Positions 1 to 9,994 are shown, counted from the first letter of the stretch. The stretch is DNA of 64,000 nucleotides from Pseudoduganella albidiflava (GCF_004322755.1 NZ_CP036401.1:6138001-6202000), one strand, 5' to 3'. Program-made: numbers and translations. The notes: generated from the letters alone by a model not told the origin.

Positions 1-169
1 GATTTCTCCATTGACCACACCGCGGCGGCGGATCAAGAATCTCGAAAATTCGAATTCCATCAGGCAATTTATCCATATTTGATGTTTTTCCTAGAAGAGT
101 ATAGAACACTGCGGTAAATGCAGCGACTAAAATGATCAACCGTAGGCATATTGTTTTGTTTTTATTCAT
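1..169 (-). CDS. Probable immunity protein for the adjacent PLD effector (partial, 5' part only)
   Basis: The first 56 codons of a gene that runs off the left edge. It begins with ATG one base after the TGA of the phospholipase-D effector (TGA-C-ATG), so the two are almost certainly cotranslated. The N-terminus is a short basic stretch (MNKNK) followed by a hydrophobic segment at about residues 7-25, consistent with a signal peptide or membrane anchor, then a soluble part containing DPPPRCGQW. The DNA is noticeably more AT-rich than the tss genes. Periplasmic Tle5-type lipases are normally encoded next to a periplasmic or membrane-anchored immunity protein, and position, size and signal fit that. 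The role is inferred from context; I recognise no family in the visible sequence. Confidence 0.55.
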   Translation of the reverse strand, partial: MNKNKTICLRLIILVAAFTAVFYTLLGKTSNMDKLPDGIRIFEILDPPPRCGQWRN

Positions 170-170
170 G

Positions 171-2131
171 TCAGATAAGCGGTTGGCCAGGTTTTCTATC
201 GACATGAAAATTCACAATTTGGCAGAGAAGCGATTGACCAGCTCCCTTTAATCGCAAGTTTTCCTTCATTATCTCTGACCATTTCGCATGAATTTTAACC
301 ATCGAACCTTTTTCTGAAGGCCCCTCTTCAATAGCACATTGCCTGAACAAATCACAGCGCAATTTATATGCAACATCCTGCGCGTCGCTCAAAATATTTA
401 ATTCGCTGTCGATTGCCATGCTTCGCATATTCAAGTTACCAGACCCTAGCGTGAAAGCAACATCATCCACGATCGCCACTTTTGCGTGAATGTAGATTTC
501 CTCGTAATCCTCATCGCGTAGCGGCCATCCTTCCTGCTTCACCGCGCATGTCCACAAGGATCCCATCACAACATTAATCCCCTGCTTCTTCAGCTGCTCA
601 GGAGTAAGTGGCATAGCTGATTTACCGCGTTTTGCGTTCTGCACGGCATCTGCATGCTCTACTACCATCGAATCACTTTGACCGAGTCTCTCCGCTACTC
701 CGTAGGTATGCAAATCCATCCCGTCGCGCTCGGGTGTTGAAGTCAGGATAAATACATAAATCTCAGCGTTATAGTCCGACCTGCGCATCTGTGCCACACA
801 ATCTCGCAAATGCTCTGCCCAAGGCTCATATTGAACATATTGATTTTGAATAAAAATATAGTGTCTGGCCTGACGAGTGAGGTTTGCGTAGCATTCCTTG
901 ACACTCTTCTCTCCGCGCTCGGGTTGCGTCCGCAAAAGCTGTGCGCTGTGCTTTCCATTCTTGACTACAAAGCTTTTCGACGGTATTGATTTTCTTCTAT
1001 TCACCATAGCCTCGTCGTAATCGGGAGGAAATAGGGTACGGTAAGCAGCTTTTGGACTGGCCAGAAGCCAGTCGATCGATAACATGTGGGTATCTTTATC
1101 CCACGCTCTTGGCTGGCTGGAAGCTAACCATGCTTCGCAGAAATTATGATTCAAGTTTGCAAGTATGGGTCCGCGTACGCGACAAGAAACATCCTGATAA
1201 GGTTTTGCAATAAAGCTGATTCGGTCCAGATGGACTGCCAGTGACATCCGGCGCTCTTCAGCACTTGTGATCGGATAACGGTATCCAGGCGAGTAGATGC
1301 CAGAGCCCTGAAAGTCAGCCGGCTCGGGGCTCTCATAGCGCCTTGCTGCTGCCGCCGGCTCTTCACGGTAAAACCTTTCACGAAGCGGGCTTTGAAAAGG
1401 ATGGTCGATCGTGTCCCAAAAATCCGTTAGACAGTTGTGGCCCATGACATAACCCTTGGCAACCTCGGGTTTTTCAAAGTCGATCAACATCATCTTTTGA
1501 TGATGTGTGGCATAAATCGCTGCGACTCCTCCGATAACATTTTTTGGAACTGGCGGCTCTCCTTGCAGGGAAGATGGCAAGTACAGGGCAGACAAATTCC
1601 TGAGCCTAAAATCGATGTTCGGCACGGCACCATTAATAATTTCATCGAACCAGTTTGCGTTGTAATTCTGGTGTTCCGTGCTGTAGTATCCCGACACGGC
1701 ACAGCCTACGGTCGGATAGCGCTGCCCGTAGAGACCCGGGATATTCTTCATCATACGCTGCGATATAACGTTATCGTGCCACACAAGTATTCTGACTTTG
1801 ACATCTCCTTTCCCTCGGGACGCCACCCTTTTCAAAAGATCGCCAAAACGTTCCCCCTTATGCGCGGAACCCTCCCTCACCAGTATCATTCCTGGATCGA
1901 AACCCCAAGTAATAATATCGACGGAACTCTGTGCGGATTCGATATCGGCGGCAATGCTGGCGAACATAAGATCCCCCGCGATATCGGTTCGAGAAAACAC
2001 GAGTGCATCGGCCGGTAAACAGGCTCAGGGGTCCGCACCCACCAAGGCTGGGAAAGGCACTGCTGGGGCGGTTGCCCTTTGCGGTACACGAGAGTTTGTT
2101 TGTAGAGCTTGGCGTTATCGTTCATGCCCAT
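171..2131 (-). pseudogene. Tle5-like phospholipase D type VI effector, apparently frameshifted near its N-terminus
   Basis: A protein of the phospholipase D superfamily with two HKD motifs: HHQKMMLID (about residue 167 of the downstream frame) and IHAKVAIVDD (about residue 505), the latter followed by GSGNLNMRS. This arrangement fits Tle5/PldA-type antibacterial effectors that attack phospholipids of rival cells, and the gene follows vgrG directly. The best start is ATG at 2131, with AGGAGG six bases upstream and 9 bp after the vgrG stop. That frame reads about 40 plausible residues (ending PWWVRTPEPVYRP) and then loses register at about 2007-2014. The HKD frame continues from there as ADALVFSRTD and is closed upstream by a TGA. 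Its first usable codon is GTG at 2000, which has no ribosome site. A net -1 indel, a sequencing error or a decayed effector would explain this. GC is lower than in tssFG, which suggests acquisition. Confidence 0.75.
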
Positions 2132-2140
2132 CTCAGCCTC

Positions 2141-4930
2141 CTAGGTCCAGTTGCGCATTGCCGGGTTTGACAGCAAACGGTCTTCTTCCATTGATGCGGG
2201 TTCCTCGAGAAGCGATGGGCCGGCGCACTGGTAGCCGTGGTGCCCGATGCCCGCACTCAGCTCATGGTCTTCGGGCTCCTCAGTGCAGTCGATTTCATAA
2301 GTGTCCCCACTTGGCAGCTCCACCATGTATCTGGCATCTGCATTGATCTCGTGCTTGAAGACGATGTTACCGTCGTCATCAGCCTTGCCTTGTTCGACCA
2401 CACAGCCATCCTTGTACAGCTTATATGGGACCCCGGCTTGCGGTCGCCCACCGGCGGCGGCATGGCTCCCCAGGTTGAAGATTCCCTTCCCTTTCAAGTC
2501 CGCCTGCAGTGGCATCACATTTGCGATATCGAGGTTTTTCGCCCCCACGAACTCGTGCTTCGATGCATGCGATCTGATAATCCCTTTGGTCCCCTTCTCG
2601 ATGCCGCCACCATTGAGCTTCATATAACTCCCCGCACCATTCAGCACGATTTCTTCTTTCGCCGTGATCGTGATCCGCTCAGCGTCCAGAGTGATGTTCA
2701 ACTTGGCCAGGAGACGGATGCTGTTCGTAAGCGCCTGAATATCGATATCGCCTGACGCAGCAATTAACCGCATTCCGACCTTATGCACGAACAAGCGCAG
2801 GCCTTGACGAACGCTGGCAAATAGTCCGTCTTGCGTTGCGACCGAAAGGTTTCCGCCGCTCGTAACCGCCACATGTTCGCCACTTGCGATATGGATCGAA
2901 CGGGTAGCCGTGGCAGCGATCCCTGCAGCACTGGACAAGACCACGTGCGGTGCTGTCAGTTCAGGAAGTTCGCCACTGCCACCTTTTATGCTGCCGTTCT
3001 GGTTTTCCAAAGCTTTGGCCGTCCTGGCTTGCGCTCCGGTGTTTTTCTCGTCATGCTGCTGCGCGAGCTCCGCCAGCGCATCGTGCTGCCAGTGCGCCTG
3101 GGCCAAACGCATTTCGGTAGCCGCCATGGCTTTCACGGAACCCGTGGCCCCGGTCCGTGCTTCGGTCGTCATCAACAGACCTTGTGCGGCACGTACGACA
3201 CCATGGCCATCCGTGCGCAGTTCAAAACCATCACCGCGCTTCTCCTTGTGTCCCGCAATGCTTTCAAGCCGGTGAATCTGTCCCAGGGACAGCTGGCTAT
3301 GCAGGTGATCGCTGCGTAGTTGTGCCTGGATCTGGTCCTTTGTATCGTCGAGTACCAGTTGGTTGCCCCGGAAGCCGGCGATTTCCTTGGAGCGAATGCC
3401 TGTCAGTGCGCGCTGACCAGGCAATTCCCAGGGGGCCTTATGGCGCTCGTTATAGACGACGCCAGTAATGATGGGCCGGTCCGGGTTCTCGCCCAGGAAT
3501 TGCACGACCACTTCCTGCCCGATACGCGGCAAGCCGATCTGGCCGAACTGTGCGCCAGCCGTCGGCATCGCCACGCGGACCCACGCCGAGCTGTTGTCAT
3601 CATTCTTGCTCTCGCGGTCCCAGTGAAACTGCACTTTCACTCGGCCGTAAATATCCGTGTAGATTTCTTCCCCGGGTGGCCCGGCTACGATGGCGGTCTG
3701 CACACTAGGAGCCGGGCAAGGATGGCTGTTGAAATTGCGGCCCGGCCGCCATCGGATTGTCCTGCGCAGGCAGGTGAATTCATTCCGGTAGTACGACGGC
3801 TCGTGCTTGGCGGAGTGGATGTTGTTGCCGGCCCAGTGCCGAACGGCGGTGATCAGGTAATCACGCTTGGCGATCGGATCGCGAAGCGCCACGTTTCGCA
3901 CCGGCCAGTTCATCTTGCTGCTGTGATGATCGGCCAATGCGAAGCTTCGGCCGGGCATCGCTGCGCGATCGTTGCCGATTGCCATGAAATACTGCGTGGT
4001 CTTATCTGCCTCTTCCATCCGCCGCCGCGCCAGGGCCTCGCCCGCGTGCCCATCGGGATACCCGTATTCGCCCAGGTTTTCATACACCTCGTATGGCGGT
4101 ACGTCTTCACCCTGATGGTTTTCCGATCCCCGGCCAGCAACGAATGGCGCCGGCCTCTTGTAGTCGAAGCTGGCAAGCGCCGTCGCACCCGATCCCATGC
4201 GGCGCACGGCCTGCCATTGGCTGATGCCATCGCTCTCGGCCGATCCGCCGAGAGCGAAGTACTGCATCATGCCCGGTTCGACTTCCCGTGTGCCACAGGC
4301 ATCGATCGCATCAGCCAGCGTGCTGTCATCCGACAGCCATAGCGTGTGACCGTCCAGGCGGTGTTCATACCAGTAATAGAAGCCAGCGGCTTCCCAGCGC
4401 CGATGCAAATGATTGTGGTCGGTTTCGTTGTATTGAGCCTGGTACGAGATCGCCGGCGTCGTAGCGTTCATGGAAACTCGCCAGTCGCGCTGGAGGTAGT
4501 GCGCGAAAGTCTTCTCCGTCATTTCAAGGGCGGTGCAGCCTTTGAACGCCGTGCAGTTCTTGCGAAGCTTCGTGAACGCCAGCCATGGTTCCAGCACCGC
4601 GCGATAGTAAACGAACCCGCCGTCGGTCTTCAGGTAGCGGAACTGGGTGATGAAGCCATTGAAGTGACGTTCGGTACCGTTGTCGCGCACCAGCGAGACT
4701 GTCATCATCTTGCCGATCATGTCTTTCAACGGGATCGCGGCATCGTCGGACAGGAGTTCGACATCGAAGCGGAAGCCGCGCGACAGTTGTTCACGCGCCG
4801 ATAGCGTGTTGACGACGAGCGCGGCATCCGGCCCGTCGTTATGAGGAAAATGCGAGCGCAGCAGGCGTCCCGTCTGTTCCAGCACCTTCATCACAGCAGT
4901 GCGTGCAAGTTCATTACCATTCAACGGCAT
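2141..4930 (-). CDS. vgrG: Type VI secretion tip protein VgrG
   Basis: The spike at the tip of the type VI tail tube, which carries effectors into target cells. The 929-residue protein has the VgrG order: a gp27-like base (about 30-400), a gp5-type OB region around residue 423 (EIYTDIYGRVKVQFHWD, a VgrG hallmark), a DUF2345 beta-helix (about 640-780) and a C-terminal extension. At about 820-890 the extension looks like a small transthyretin/carboxypeptidase-regulatory beta-domain (GVPYKLYKDG, then a polar tail). Such extensions commonly serve as effector docking sites, and the PLD gene starts 9 bp downstream, so it is probably the cargo (inference). The start overlaps the end of tssG by 10 bp. 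Confidence 0.93.
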   Translation of the reverse strand: MPLNGNELARTAVMKVLEQTGRLLRSHFPHNDGPDAALVVNTLSAREQLSRGFRFDVELLSDDAAIPLKDMIGKMMTVSLVRDNGTERHFNGFITQFRYLKTDGGFVYYRAVLEPWLAFTKLRKNCTAFKGCTALEMTEKTFAHYLQRDWRVSMNATTPAISYQAQYNETDHNHLHRRWEAAGFYYWYEHRLDGHTLWLSDDSTLADAIDACGTREVEPGMMQYFALGGSAESDGISQWQAVRRMGSGATALASFDYKRPAPFVAGRGSENHQGEDVPPYEVYENLGEYGYPDGHAGEALARRRMEEADKTTQYFMAIGNDRAAMPGRSFALADHHSSKMNWPVRNVALRDPIAKRDYLITAVRHWAGNNIHSAKHEPSYYRNEFTCLRRTIRWRPGRNFNSHPCPAPSVQTAIVAGPPGEEIYTDIYGRVKVQFHWDRESKNDDNSSAWVRVAMPTAGAQFGQIGLPRIGQEVVVQFLGENPDRPIITGVVYNERHKAPWELPGQRALTGIRSKEIAGFRGNQLVLDDTKDQIQAQLRSDHLHSQLSLGQIHRLESIAGHKEKRGDGFELRTDGHGVVRAAQGLLMTTEARTGATGSVKAMAATEMRLAQAHWQHDALAELAQQHDEKNTGAQARTAKALENQNGSIKGGSGELPELTAPHVVLSSAAGIAATATRSIHIASGEHVAVTSGGNLSVATQDGLFASVRQGLRLFVHKVGMRLIAASGDIDIQALTNSIRLLAKLNITLDAERITITAKEEIVLNGAGSYMKLNGGGIEKGTKGIIRSHASKHEFVGAKNLDIANVMPLQADLKGKGIFNLGSHAAAGGRPQAGVPYKLYKDGCVVEQGKADDDGNIVFKHEINADARYMVELPSGDTYEIDCTEEPEDHELSAGIGHHGYQCAGPSLLEEPASMEEDRLLSNPAMRNWT

Positions 4931-5937
4931 GAAATGACTCCTCTCGGTTCAAGTTGCAGCAGATAGCGGATTTCAACAAGCGACTCAGCCTCGCCAACCA
5001 GGAACATGTCTTCTCCCAACCGGCGCATCTCGCCCGGCGTGTCCGAAAGAACCCAAGGCTGGATGCAATCCGGTCCTGGCAGCAGGCATATCTCGAATTC
5101 GAGCCGCGACTGGGGGGTAGCAAGGACCAGCAGGTCATGCAGCAGCCTGGCGCCCGCGCCATCCGGCAGCAGGCGATAGAAATCTGGCCGGGTGAGCGGG
5201 CCGATGACGATGCGCAGGCGCCGGTCCACGCGCCACACTTCCGGGCCGAGCGTGATGGCCCCGAGAATGCAGTGTTCGCTCCCCAGGATGAATTGCTGTT
5301 CGGGCGGGATGACGTCCCAGAACCCGGCATACGATTCAACGACAACGGGCAGCTCCAGTTCGCAAACAAGGATGTGTTCGAGCGCCGCTGCAGAAACCGG
5401 GCGCGAGCGCAGCAATCCTGCGTACCACGGCGTGATCTCGCTCTTCACGTCGAACTTCCCGCCGAGCATTCGCAACATGCGCCGCGATGCGTCGCGGCCC
5501 TCGGCGATGGGGGCGAGCTCCAGCCGGGGCTTGGCCCATGCCTGCCATAGTTGCCCAACCATGCGGGTCGAATAGATGTCGAAGAAGGCACGTGGCGCCG
5601 GATTGCCTTCCGCTGCCGCATGGGCACAGCGGTCCGTGTCATGGAAGGGCAAGGTGCCGGCGGTTCCCAGCAAGCCGAAACAGGCCGGCGTCAACGCGAT
5701 CCGCATCTCTTCATCCGCTTCTTCGGCACGCAACGCTTCCACTTCGGCAGCCGGGAATGCCAGCGAGAGGCTGTTCTCGAAGCGCAGCACGCGGGTGAGC
5801 GCGTCATCGTGCGGTACGCGGTGCGAGGCGAGCCAGCGCAGCAGCAGCGTGACCGCTGGCATGAACTCGAACCGCCACGGTTCGTTGAAAATGCGGCCGA
5901 TCAGGCCGGGCTTGCGTATCCGCTGCGCCGTTTGCAT
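4921..5937 (-). CDS. tssG: Type VI secretion baseplate subunit TssG
   Basis: A baseplate wedge component that works with TssF, TssE and TssK. The open frame extends far upstream, but the family-like sequence begins at MQTAQRIRKPGLIGRI, so I place the start at ATG 5937, preceded by AAGGAGATC at good spacing; this gives 338 residues, normal for TssG. Family-like segments include EPWRFEFMPAVTLLLRWL near the N-terminus, LRFENSLSLAFPA, and the LLGTAGTLP...H and FDIYSTRMV blocks. The start lies 37 bp inside tssF and the end overlaps vgrG, so translation of tssF-tssG-vgrG appears coupled. Confidence 0.9.
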   Translation of the reverse strand: MQTAQRIRKPGLIGRIFNEPWRFEFMPAVTLLLRWLASHRVPHDDALTRVLRFENSLSLAFPAAEVEALRAEEADEEMRIALTPACFGLLGTAGTLPFHDTDRCAHAAAEGNPAPRAFFDIYSTRMVGQLWQAWAKPRLELAPIAEGRDASRRMLRMLGGKFDVKSEITPWYAGLLRSRPVSAAALEHILVCELELPVVVESYAGFWDVIPPEQQFILGSEHCILGAITLGPEVWRVDRRLRIVIGPLTRPDFYRLLPDGAGARLLHDLLVLATPQSRLEFEICLLPGPDCIQPWVLSDTPGEMRRLGEDMFLVGEAESLVEIRYLLQLEPRGVISCR

Positions 5938-7703
5938 CGCAGGATCTCCTTTTTGTCGCGCTGCGACAGCAGCACCAGTTCGACATAGCTGTTGACCTGC
6001 ACGTACAGCGCCAGGAAGTGGTCCATGACCTGGGCGAACAGGTGAATGCCGCTGCCGGTGAAAGCCTCTTCCTCCACCGTGATGTGGACTTCGATGCCAT
6101 ACACCAGCGACGAGCCGCAGGCATGCGGCATCCAGGCGGTTGCTTGCTTGTGATCGAGGCCAACGATCCCGGCGATCAGACGCTCGGCCACCACGGACCG
6201 GGGCAGGTTGTGCAACTGGAGCAACTCGGTCAGCGCCGGCAGGCCATCGGGTATCAGGGCGTGGTGGTTCAATGACAGGCATCCGATCAGGTCCCAGTGC
6301 GCTTCGCCCGAAGCAAAGCGATACACCGGAGTCGGGGCGGTCACGAAAGAGACGTGTCCTCCATCCGGCGTCTCGGACATCGACAGGTCCCCACCAGGAA
6401 GCCCATATCCCAACTGAACGGGCAGATCACGGTTGGTGCACGTGATATCGACGCTGACCGTGTTGCGCTCTTCGAAGTCCGCATCCGCATCGATCAGCGC
6501 CAGGCGTTTTTCAAAGCCGGGACTGATCTCGGCCAGGATGTCGTCGTGGCGCAGTGCCCAGTGATGCCCTTTCGCGACAGCGCCATTGCGGCGGGCATGC
6601 AGGCGCGTGAATTCGACGACGCCTTCCGTCCCCTTGGTCTGCTTGCAGACACGGTCGACGGTATAGACCTCGTATCGATCCGGCTGCGTGGCATCCGGTA
6701 CCAGTGGATAGTCGGCCTTGGTACCGGTAACCGAGATCGGCCTCGCATGGTGCGCGAACAGGTTTACAACCGGAACGCAATTCAGCCGGAGGTTCGATGG
6801 CAAGAGCGTGCGCAGTATGCGGGCGGCCGCACCATCGGGCCGGATGCGCGACAGCGCGAGATGGAGCGTGACGGTATGCGCGCCCGCCGGCAGCAAGGAG
6901 CGCAGGGCGGCAAGATCGATATCGACAAAGCGGAATTTGTCGGAGAAGCAAAAGTATTCCGCCAGCACGCGCCATGCCGGATGCGAACGCTTGCCGAACG
7001 GGATCAGCGCCTCGCCTTCGCTGAAGCCAGCCGGGCTTACCGGCACACTCGCCAATGGTAGCCACCGGCCATCGGCCGCTTCGACGAAAGCGCTGCCCGT
7101 ATGAATGAACAGTGCGTCGCGCAGGGCTGCATGCAGCGAAGGATCGCCATCGATGAATACGCTGAGCTTATCCAGCAGCAGATCCCTCAATGGAATTCGC
7201 CCGGAGATCGATGCGATGGTGATCGACAACGCCGCGGTTGCATGTGTCGCCAGCCTGGTCCCTGCGGGTGCCCTGATCAATGGATCGAACGATGCGGCCA
7301 CGATCGCAATCGGCGCCAGCGACAGGTCCGCTGTCGTGCGGAAGCGGCATTGCACACCTGCCACCACCTGCTTTGCTTTCAGTTCCGTGCCACGCGGGAT
7401 CACCCGAGGCACGTTCGCTGCGTCCACATCGAACGCGGCGACCGCGCAAGACGGAAACGGCCGCAACGCATGCGGATATAGCGCTTCGAGCAGTCCCTCC
7501 GTGAATTGCGTGTAGCCGTCTTCGAGTCGCTTGTCGATGCGCGCCGCGAGCAATGCCGTGCCTTGCAACACGCGTTCAGCTTGCGGATCGTCCGCCGGAA
7601 TACGAATGCCGCCGGCGACGCGTGGGAAACGGGCTGAAAACTCGGCGCCATAGCGTCTCAGGAACATCAGGTTGCGTTCGAAATGGATCAGCAAGTCTTT
7701 CAT
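5901..7703 (-). CDS. tssF: Type VI secretion baseplate subunit TssF
   Basis: The largest baseplate wedge protein of the type VI machine. With a start at ATG 7703 (MKDLLIHFERNLMFLR, typical of TssF) it has 600 residues, the usual size. Recognisable family segments are FSARFPRVAG..., the LLAARIDKRLEDGYTQFTEG block at about residue 50-70, LLEALYPH, and VPRGTELK-like VIPRGTELKAKQV. The frame is open a further 16 codons upstream, but the sequence before MKDLL does not look conserved. First gene of the leftward operon, divergent from tssK. Confidence 0.92.
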   Translation of the reverse strand: MKDLLIHFERNLMFLRRYGAEFSARFPRVAGGIRIPADDPQAERVLQGTALLAARIDKRLEDGYTQFTEGLLEALYPHALRPFPSCAVAAFDVDAANVPRVIPRGTELKAKQVVAGVQCRFRTTADLSLAPIAIVAASFDPLIRAPAGTRLATHATAALSITIASISGRIPLRDLLLDKLSVFIDGDPSLHAALRDALFIHTGSAFVEAADGRWLPLASVPVSPAGFSEGEALIPFGKRSHPAWRVLAEYFCFSDKFRFVDIDLAALRSLLPAGAHTVTLHLALSRIRPDGAAARILRTLLPSNLRLNCVPVVNLFAHHARPISVTGTKADYPLVPDATQPDRYEVYTVDRVCKQTKGTEGVVEFTRLHARRNGAVAKGHHWALRHDDILAEISPGFEKRLALIDADADFEERNTVSVDITCTNRDLPVQLGYGLPGGDLSMSETPDGGHVSFVTAPTPVYRFASGEAHWDLIGCLSLNHHALIPDGLPALTELLQLHNLPRSVVAERLIAGIVGLDHKQATAWMPHACGSSLVYGIEVHITVEEEAFTGSGIHLFAQVMDHFLALYVQVNSYVELVLLSQRDKKEILRCKRRSGYASPA

Positions 7704-7738
7704 GGAGCCCGTCCTGGAACGATGGAACCCCATTATTC

Positions 7739-7752
7739 GGTGACCTGTCACC
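7739..7752. promoter_or_regulatory. Perfect inverted repeat GGTGAC-CT-GTCACC between tssF and tssK
   Basis: The 125-bp divergent intergenic region 7704-7828 must hold the start signals of both tss operons. Its most conspicuous feature is a perfect 6-bp inverted repeat with a two-base centre, 36 bp from the tssF start and 77 bp from the tssK start. It could be an operator. It also resembles the GGTGAC(A/T)GTCACC palindromes found elsewhere in this window and may simply be one of that family with an extra central base. I could not identify convincing -35/-10 or sigma-54 boxes. Confidence 0.3.
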
Positions 7753-7828
7753 AGTCAAGTTGCGCGCCATCAATGAAATTCCACATGGAAACATCATGCT
7801 ATGGCTCACTTCACGCGAAAGGAGAATC

Positions 7829-9163
7829 ATGAGCATTCCTTCGAAATTACTATGGGCGAGAGGCCTTCCAATCGGCCCCCAGCAAATGCAACAGCAGGAC
7901 CGCTATCACGAAGTGCGCCTGCAGCAGACGGCCATGACGATCAACCCAAGCCTGTGGGGTGTTCGGCGGGCAGTCTGGGAAACCGACGAGCTGGCCAACA
8001 ATATGCTGCATACGGAAGCGCTGTCGCTGCTGTTTCCCGATGGCGAGATCTACGACGCTCCCGTGTCGGATACGCCGCCGCAGGCAGTAGATCTGTCAAA
8101 CCTGCCGGCTGAACAGTCCACGTTCACATACTTCGCGGCGCTGCCGATGTTGAACATGCACGGTGGCAATATGGCCCACGAAGCACGCTATGCACGCGAG
8201 GACGCCACCACTGCCGACCTTTATTCGGGAGGCCTGGCACTCGACGTGGCCTACCTGAAGAAACGAGTCTGCCTGCTGCCGGAATCCATGGCACGCACGG
8301 GCTATGTATCCTTCCCCATCGTCCGCATCAAGCGCTCCCCCACCGGCGGCTTCGAACTCGATCCCACCTTCATGCCCCCGTCGGTCACGCTGGCCACGGC
8401 GGCCGGCCTGCCCGGCATGCTCGATGCGCTGCTGGCCAAGCTGAACGCCAAGATCGCGGCGCTGTACGAACGCCACCGCCTGAACGGGCGCCAGGCCTTC
8501 GAAGTCCACGGCGGCGATGCCGCGTCGTTCTGGATGCTCAACGTGATCTGCACGGCGGCGGCCCCACTTACGCATGTGGCGCGCTATCGCCAGCACCATC
8601 CGGAATACGTGTTCGACAGGCTGACCGCGCTGGCCGGCGGCTTGATGACGTTCTCGCCGAAATATGCGCTGTCCGACCTGCCGTCGTACCAGCACGACGA
8701 TCCCGGCCCCGGCTTCTACCGGCTCGACGCGATGATCCGCGACCTGATCGACACCGTGATCTCGTCCCGCTACTTCACAGTGCCGCTGACGCCGGATCCC
8801 GTCCGGATCACGCACCACCACGGTGTGCTCGATCCGGCGCGCGTGGAACGGCGCACCGAGCTTTGCCTGGCGGTGAGTGCGGACATGCCGGCGCTGGAAC
8901 TGGTGGCAGCCGTGCCGGTGCGCTTCAAGATCGGCGCGCCGGACGACGTGGAGCACATGATCGGCGCGGCCTTGCCGGGCGTCGAACTGGTGCACATGGC
9001 GCAGGTGCCCGGCGAAGTACCGGTGCGGCCGAATACGTACTACTTCTCGCTCACGGCAAAAGGCAGCCTGTATGAAAACATGCTGAAGGCGCAGGCGATG
9101 GCGATCTATGCGCCCAGCGGCATGAAGGGCTTGCGGATGGAGTTGTTCGGCATCGCGCCGTAG
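7829..9163 (+). CDS. tssK: Type VI secretion baseplate subunit TssK
   Basis: TssK links the baseplate to the TssJLM membrane complex. The start at ATG 7829 has a clear AAAGGAG site; the protein has 444 residues, normal for the family. The N-terminus (LLWARGLPIGPQQMQQQDRYHE) is the usual TssK opening, and later blocks such as HPEYVFDRLTALAGGLMTF and LPSYQHDD also fit. Unusually, no tssL or tssM follows: an esterase on the opposite strand begins 3 bp after the stop. The rest of the type VI locus must lie beyond the left edge or elsewhere. Confidence 0.92.
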   Translation: MSIPSKLLWARGLPIGPQQMQQQDRYHEVRLQQTAMTINPSLWGVRRAVWETDELANNMLHTEALSLLFPDGEIYDAPVSDTPPQAVDLSNLPAEQSTFTYFAALPMLNMHGGNMAHEARYAREDATTADLYSGGLALDVAYLKKRVCLLPESMARTGYVSFPIVRIKRSPTGGFELDPTFMPPSVTLATAAGLPGMLDALLAKLNAKIAALYERHRLNGRQAFEVHGGDAASFWMLNVICTAAAPLTHVARYRQHHPEYVFDRLTALAGGLMTFSPKYALSDLPSYQHDDPGPGFYRLDAMIRDLIDTVISSRYFTVPLTPDPVRITHHHGVLDPARVERRTELCLAVSADMPALELVAAVPVRFKIGAPDDVEHMIGAALPGVELVHMAQVPGEVPVRPNTYYFSLTAKGSLYENMLKAQAMAIYAPSGMKGLRMELFGIAP

Positions 9164-9166
9164 GGT

Positions 9167-9994
9167 TTACGGCAATCCTAGTGCGTCGCGGATGGCGCGT
9201 TCGACAAGCGGCCAGCAAGGCGAGCTGGCCGCCACTTCGTCGTAATGGCTGGCGCCCGGCAGCACGATGACGTCGGCGGGGTCGCCGGCGGCGCGAGCGC
9301 GGTGCGCATAAGCTTCGGCGACCGAGGGCGGCGAAATACTATCGAGCTCGCCGTGGATCAGTACCGTGCGGATCCCGGCCGGCAGCATCTCCGCCGGGGA
9401 AGTGTCGGCAAACACGTCGGGCCGCTCGCGGCTCGGCACTCCGGCCAGTTGCGCCGTCTCGCGCTCGCAGCTGGAGCGGATCAGCGATGCCTGCAGGCGC
9501 AGGTCGGCCAGGCCACCCAGGCTGACCACCGCGGGAATGGGCACCGGATCCGCCACCCAGGCCGGACTCCATCGAGGCAGCTTGTGGCGCGACGCGGCCC
9601 ATTGCGCCAGGTGCCCGCCCGCGGAGTGGCCGACGATGACGATGCGTTCCAGGTCGAGTGCCGGCTGGGCGCGCAGCAGGTCGACGGCGCGGGCCATGTC
9701 CTGGTACATCCCGGGATAGCCGCCGCCCTCCTCGTCATGCCGGCGGTATTCGACGTTCCACACTGCGATGCCTTGCGCGGCCAGTACACCGGCCATGGCG
9801 CGCATCTGCGTGATGCCGCCGTATTGCACGGTCCAGCAGCCGCCGTGCACCAGTACCGCCACGGGAAACGGCCCGTCACCGGCAGGCAGGAACAGCTCGA
9901 CGAATTGCGACGGCGCGGGGCCGTACACGATGCGCGTGTCCGGCGCGGGGCCGGCCAGCGCAAGATAGTCCTGCAAGGTCATCGGAGAAGTCAT
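9167..9994 (-). CDS. Alpha/beta hydrolase (esterase/lipase-type)
   Basis: A serine hydrolase of the alpha/beta fold. The oxyanion motif HGGCW is at about residue 50, the nucleophile elbow GHSAGG at about 123, a candidate acid in HGELDSISPP at about 213 and the catalytic His in GASHYDEV at about 247, so the triad looks complete. The HGG motif places it near hormone-sensitive-lipase or kynurenine-formamidase-type esterases; the substrate cannot be told. A TTG three codons upstream is possible, but I prefer ATG 9994 (275 residues). No signal peptide, so probably cytoplasmic. It stands alone, convergent with tssK. Confidence 0.82.
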   Translation of the reverse strand: MTSPMTLQDYLALAGPAPDTRIVYGPAPSQFVELFLPAGDGPFPVAVLVHGGCWTVQYGGITQMRAMAGVLAAQGIAVWNVEYRRHDEEGGGYPGMYQDMARAVDLLRAQPALDLERIVIVGHSAGGHLAQWAASRHKLPRWSPAWVADPVPIPAVVSLGGLADLRLQASLIRSSCERETAQLAGVPSRERPDVFADTSPAEMLPAGIRTVLIHGELDSISPPSVAEAYAHRARAAGDPADVIVLPGASHYDEVAASSPCWPLVERAIRDALGLP

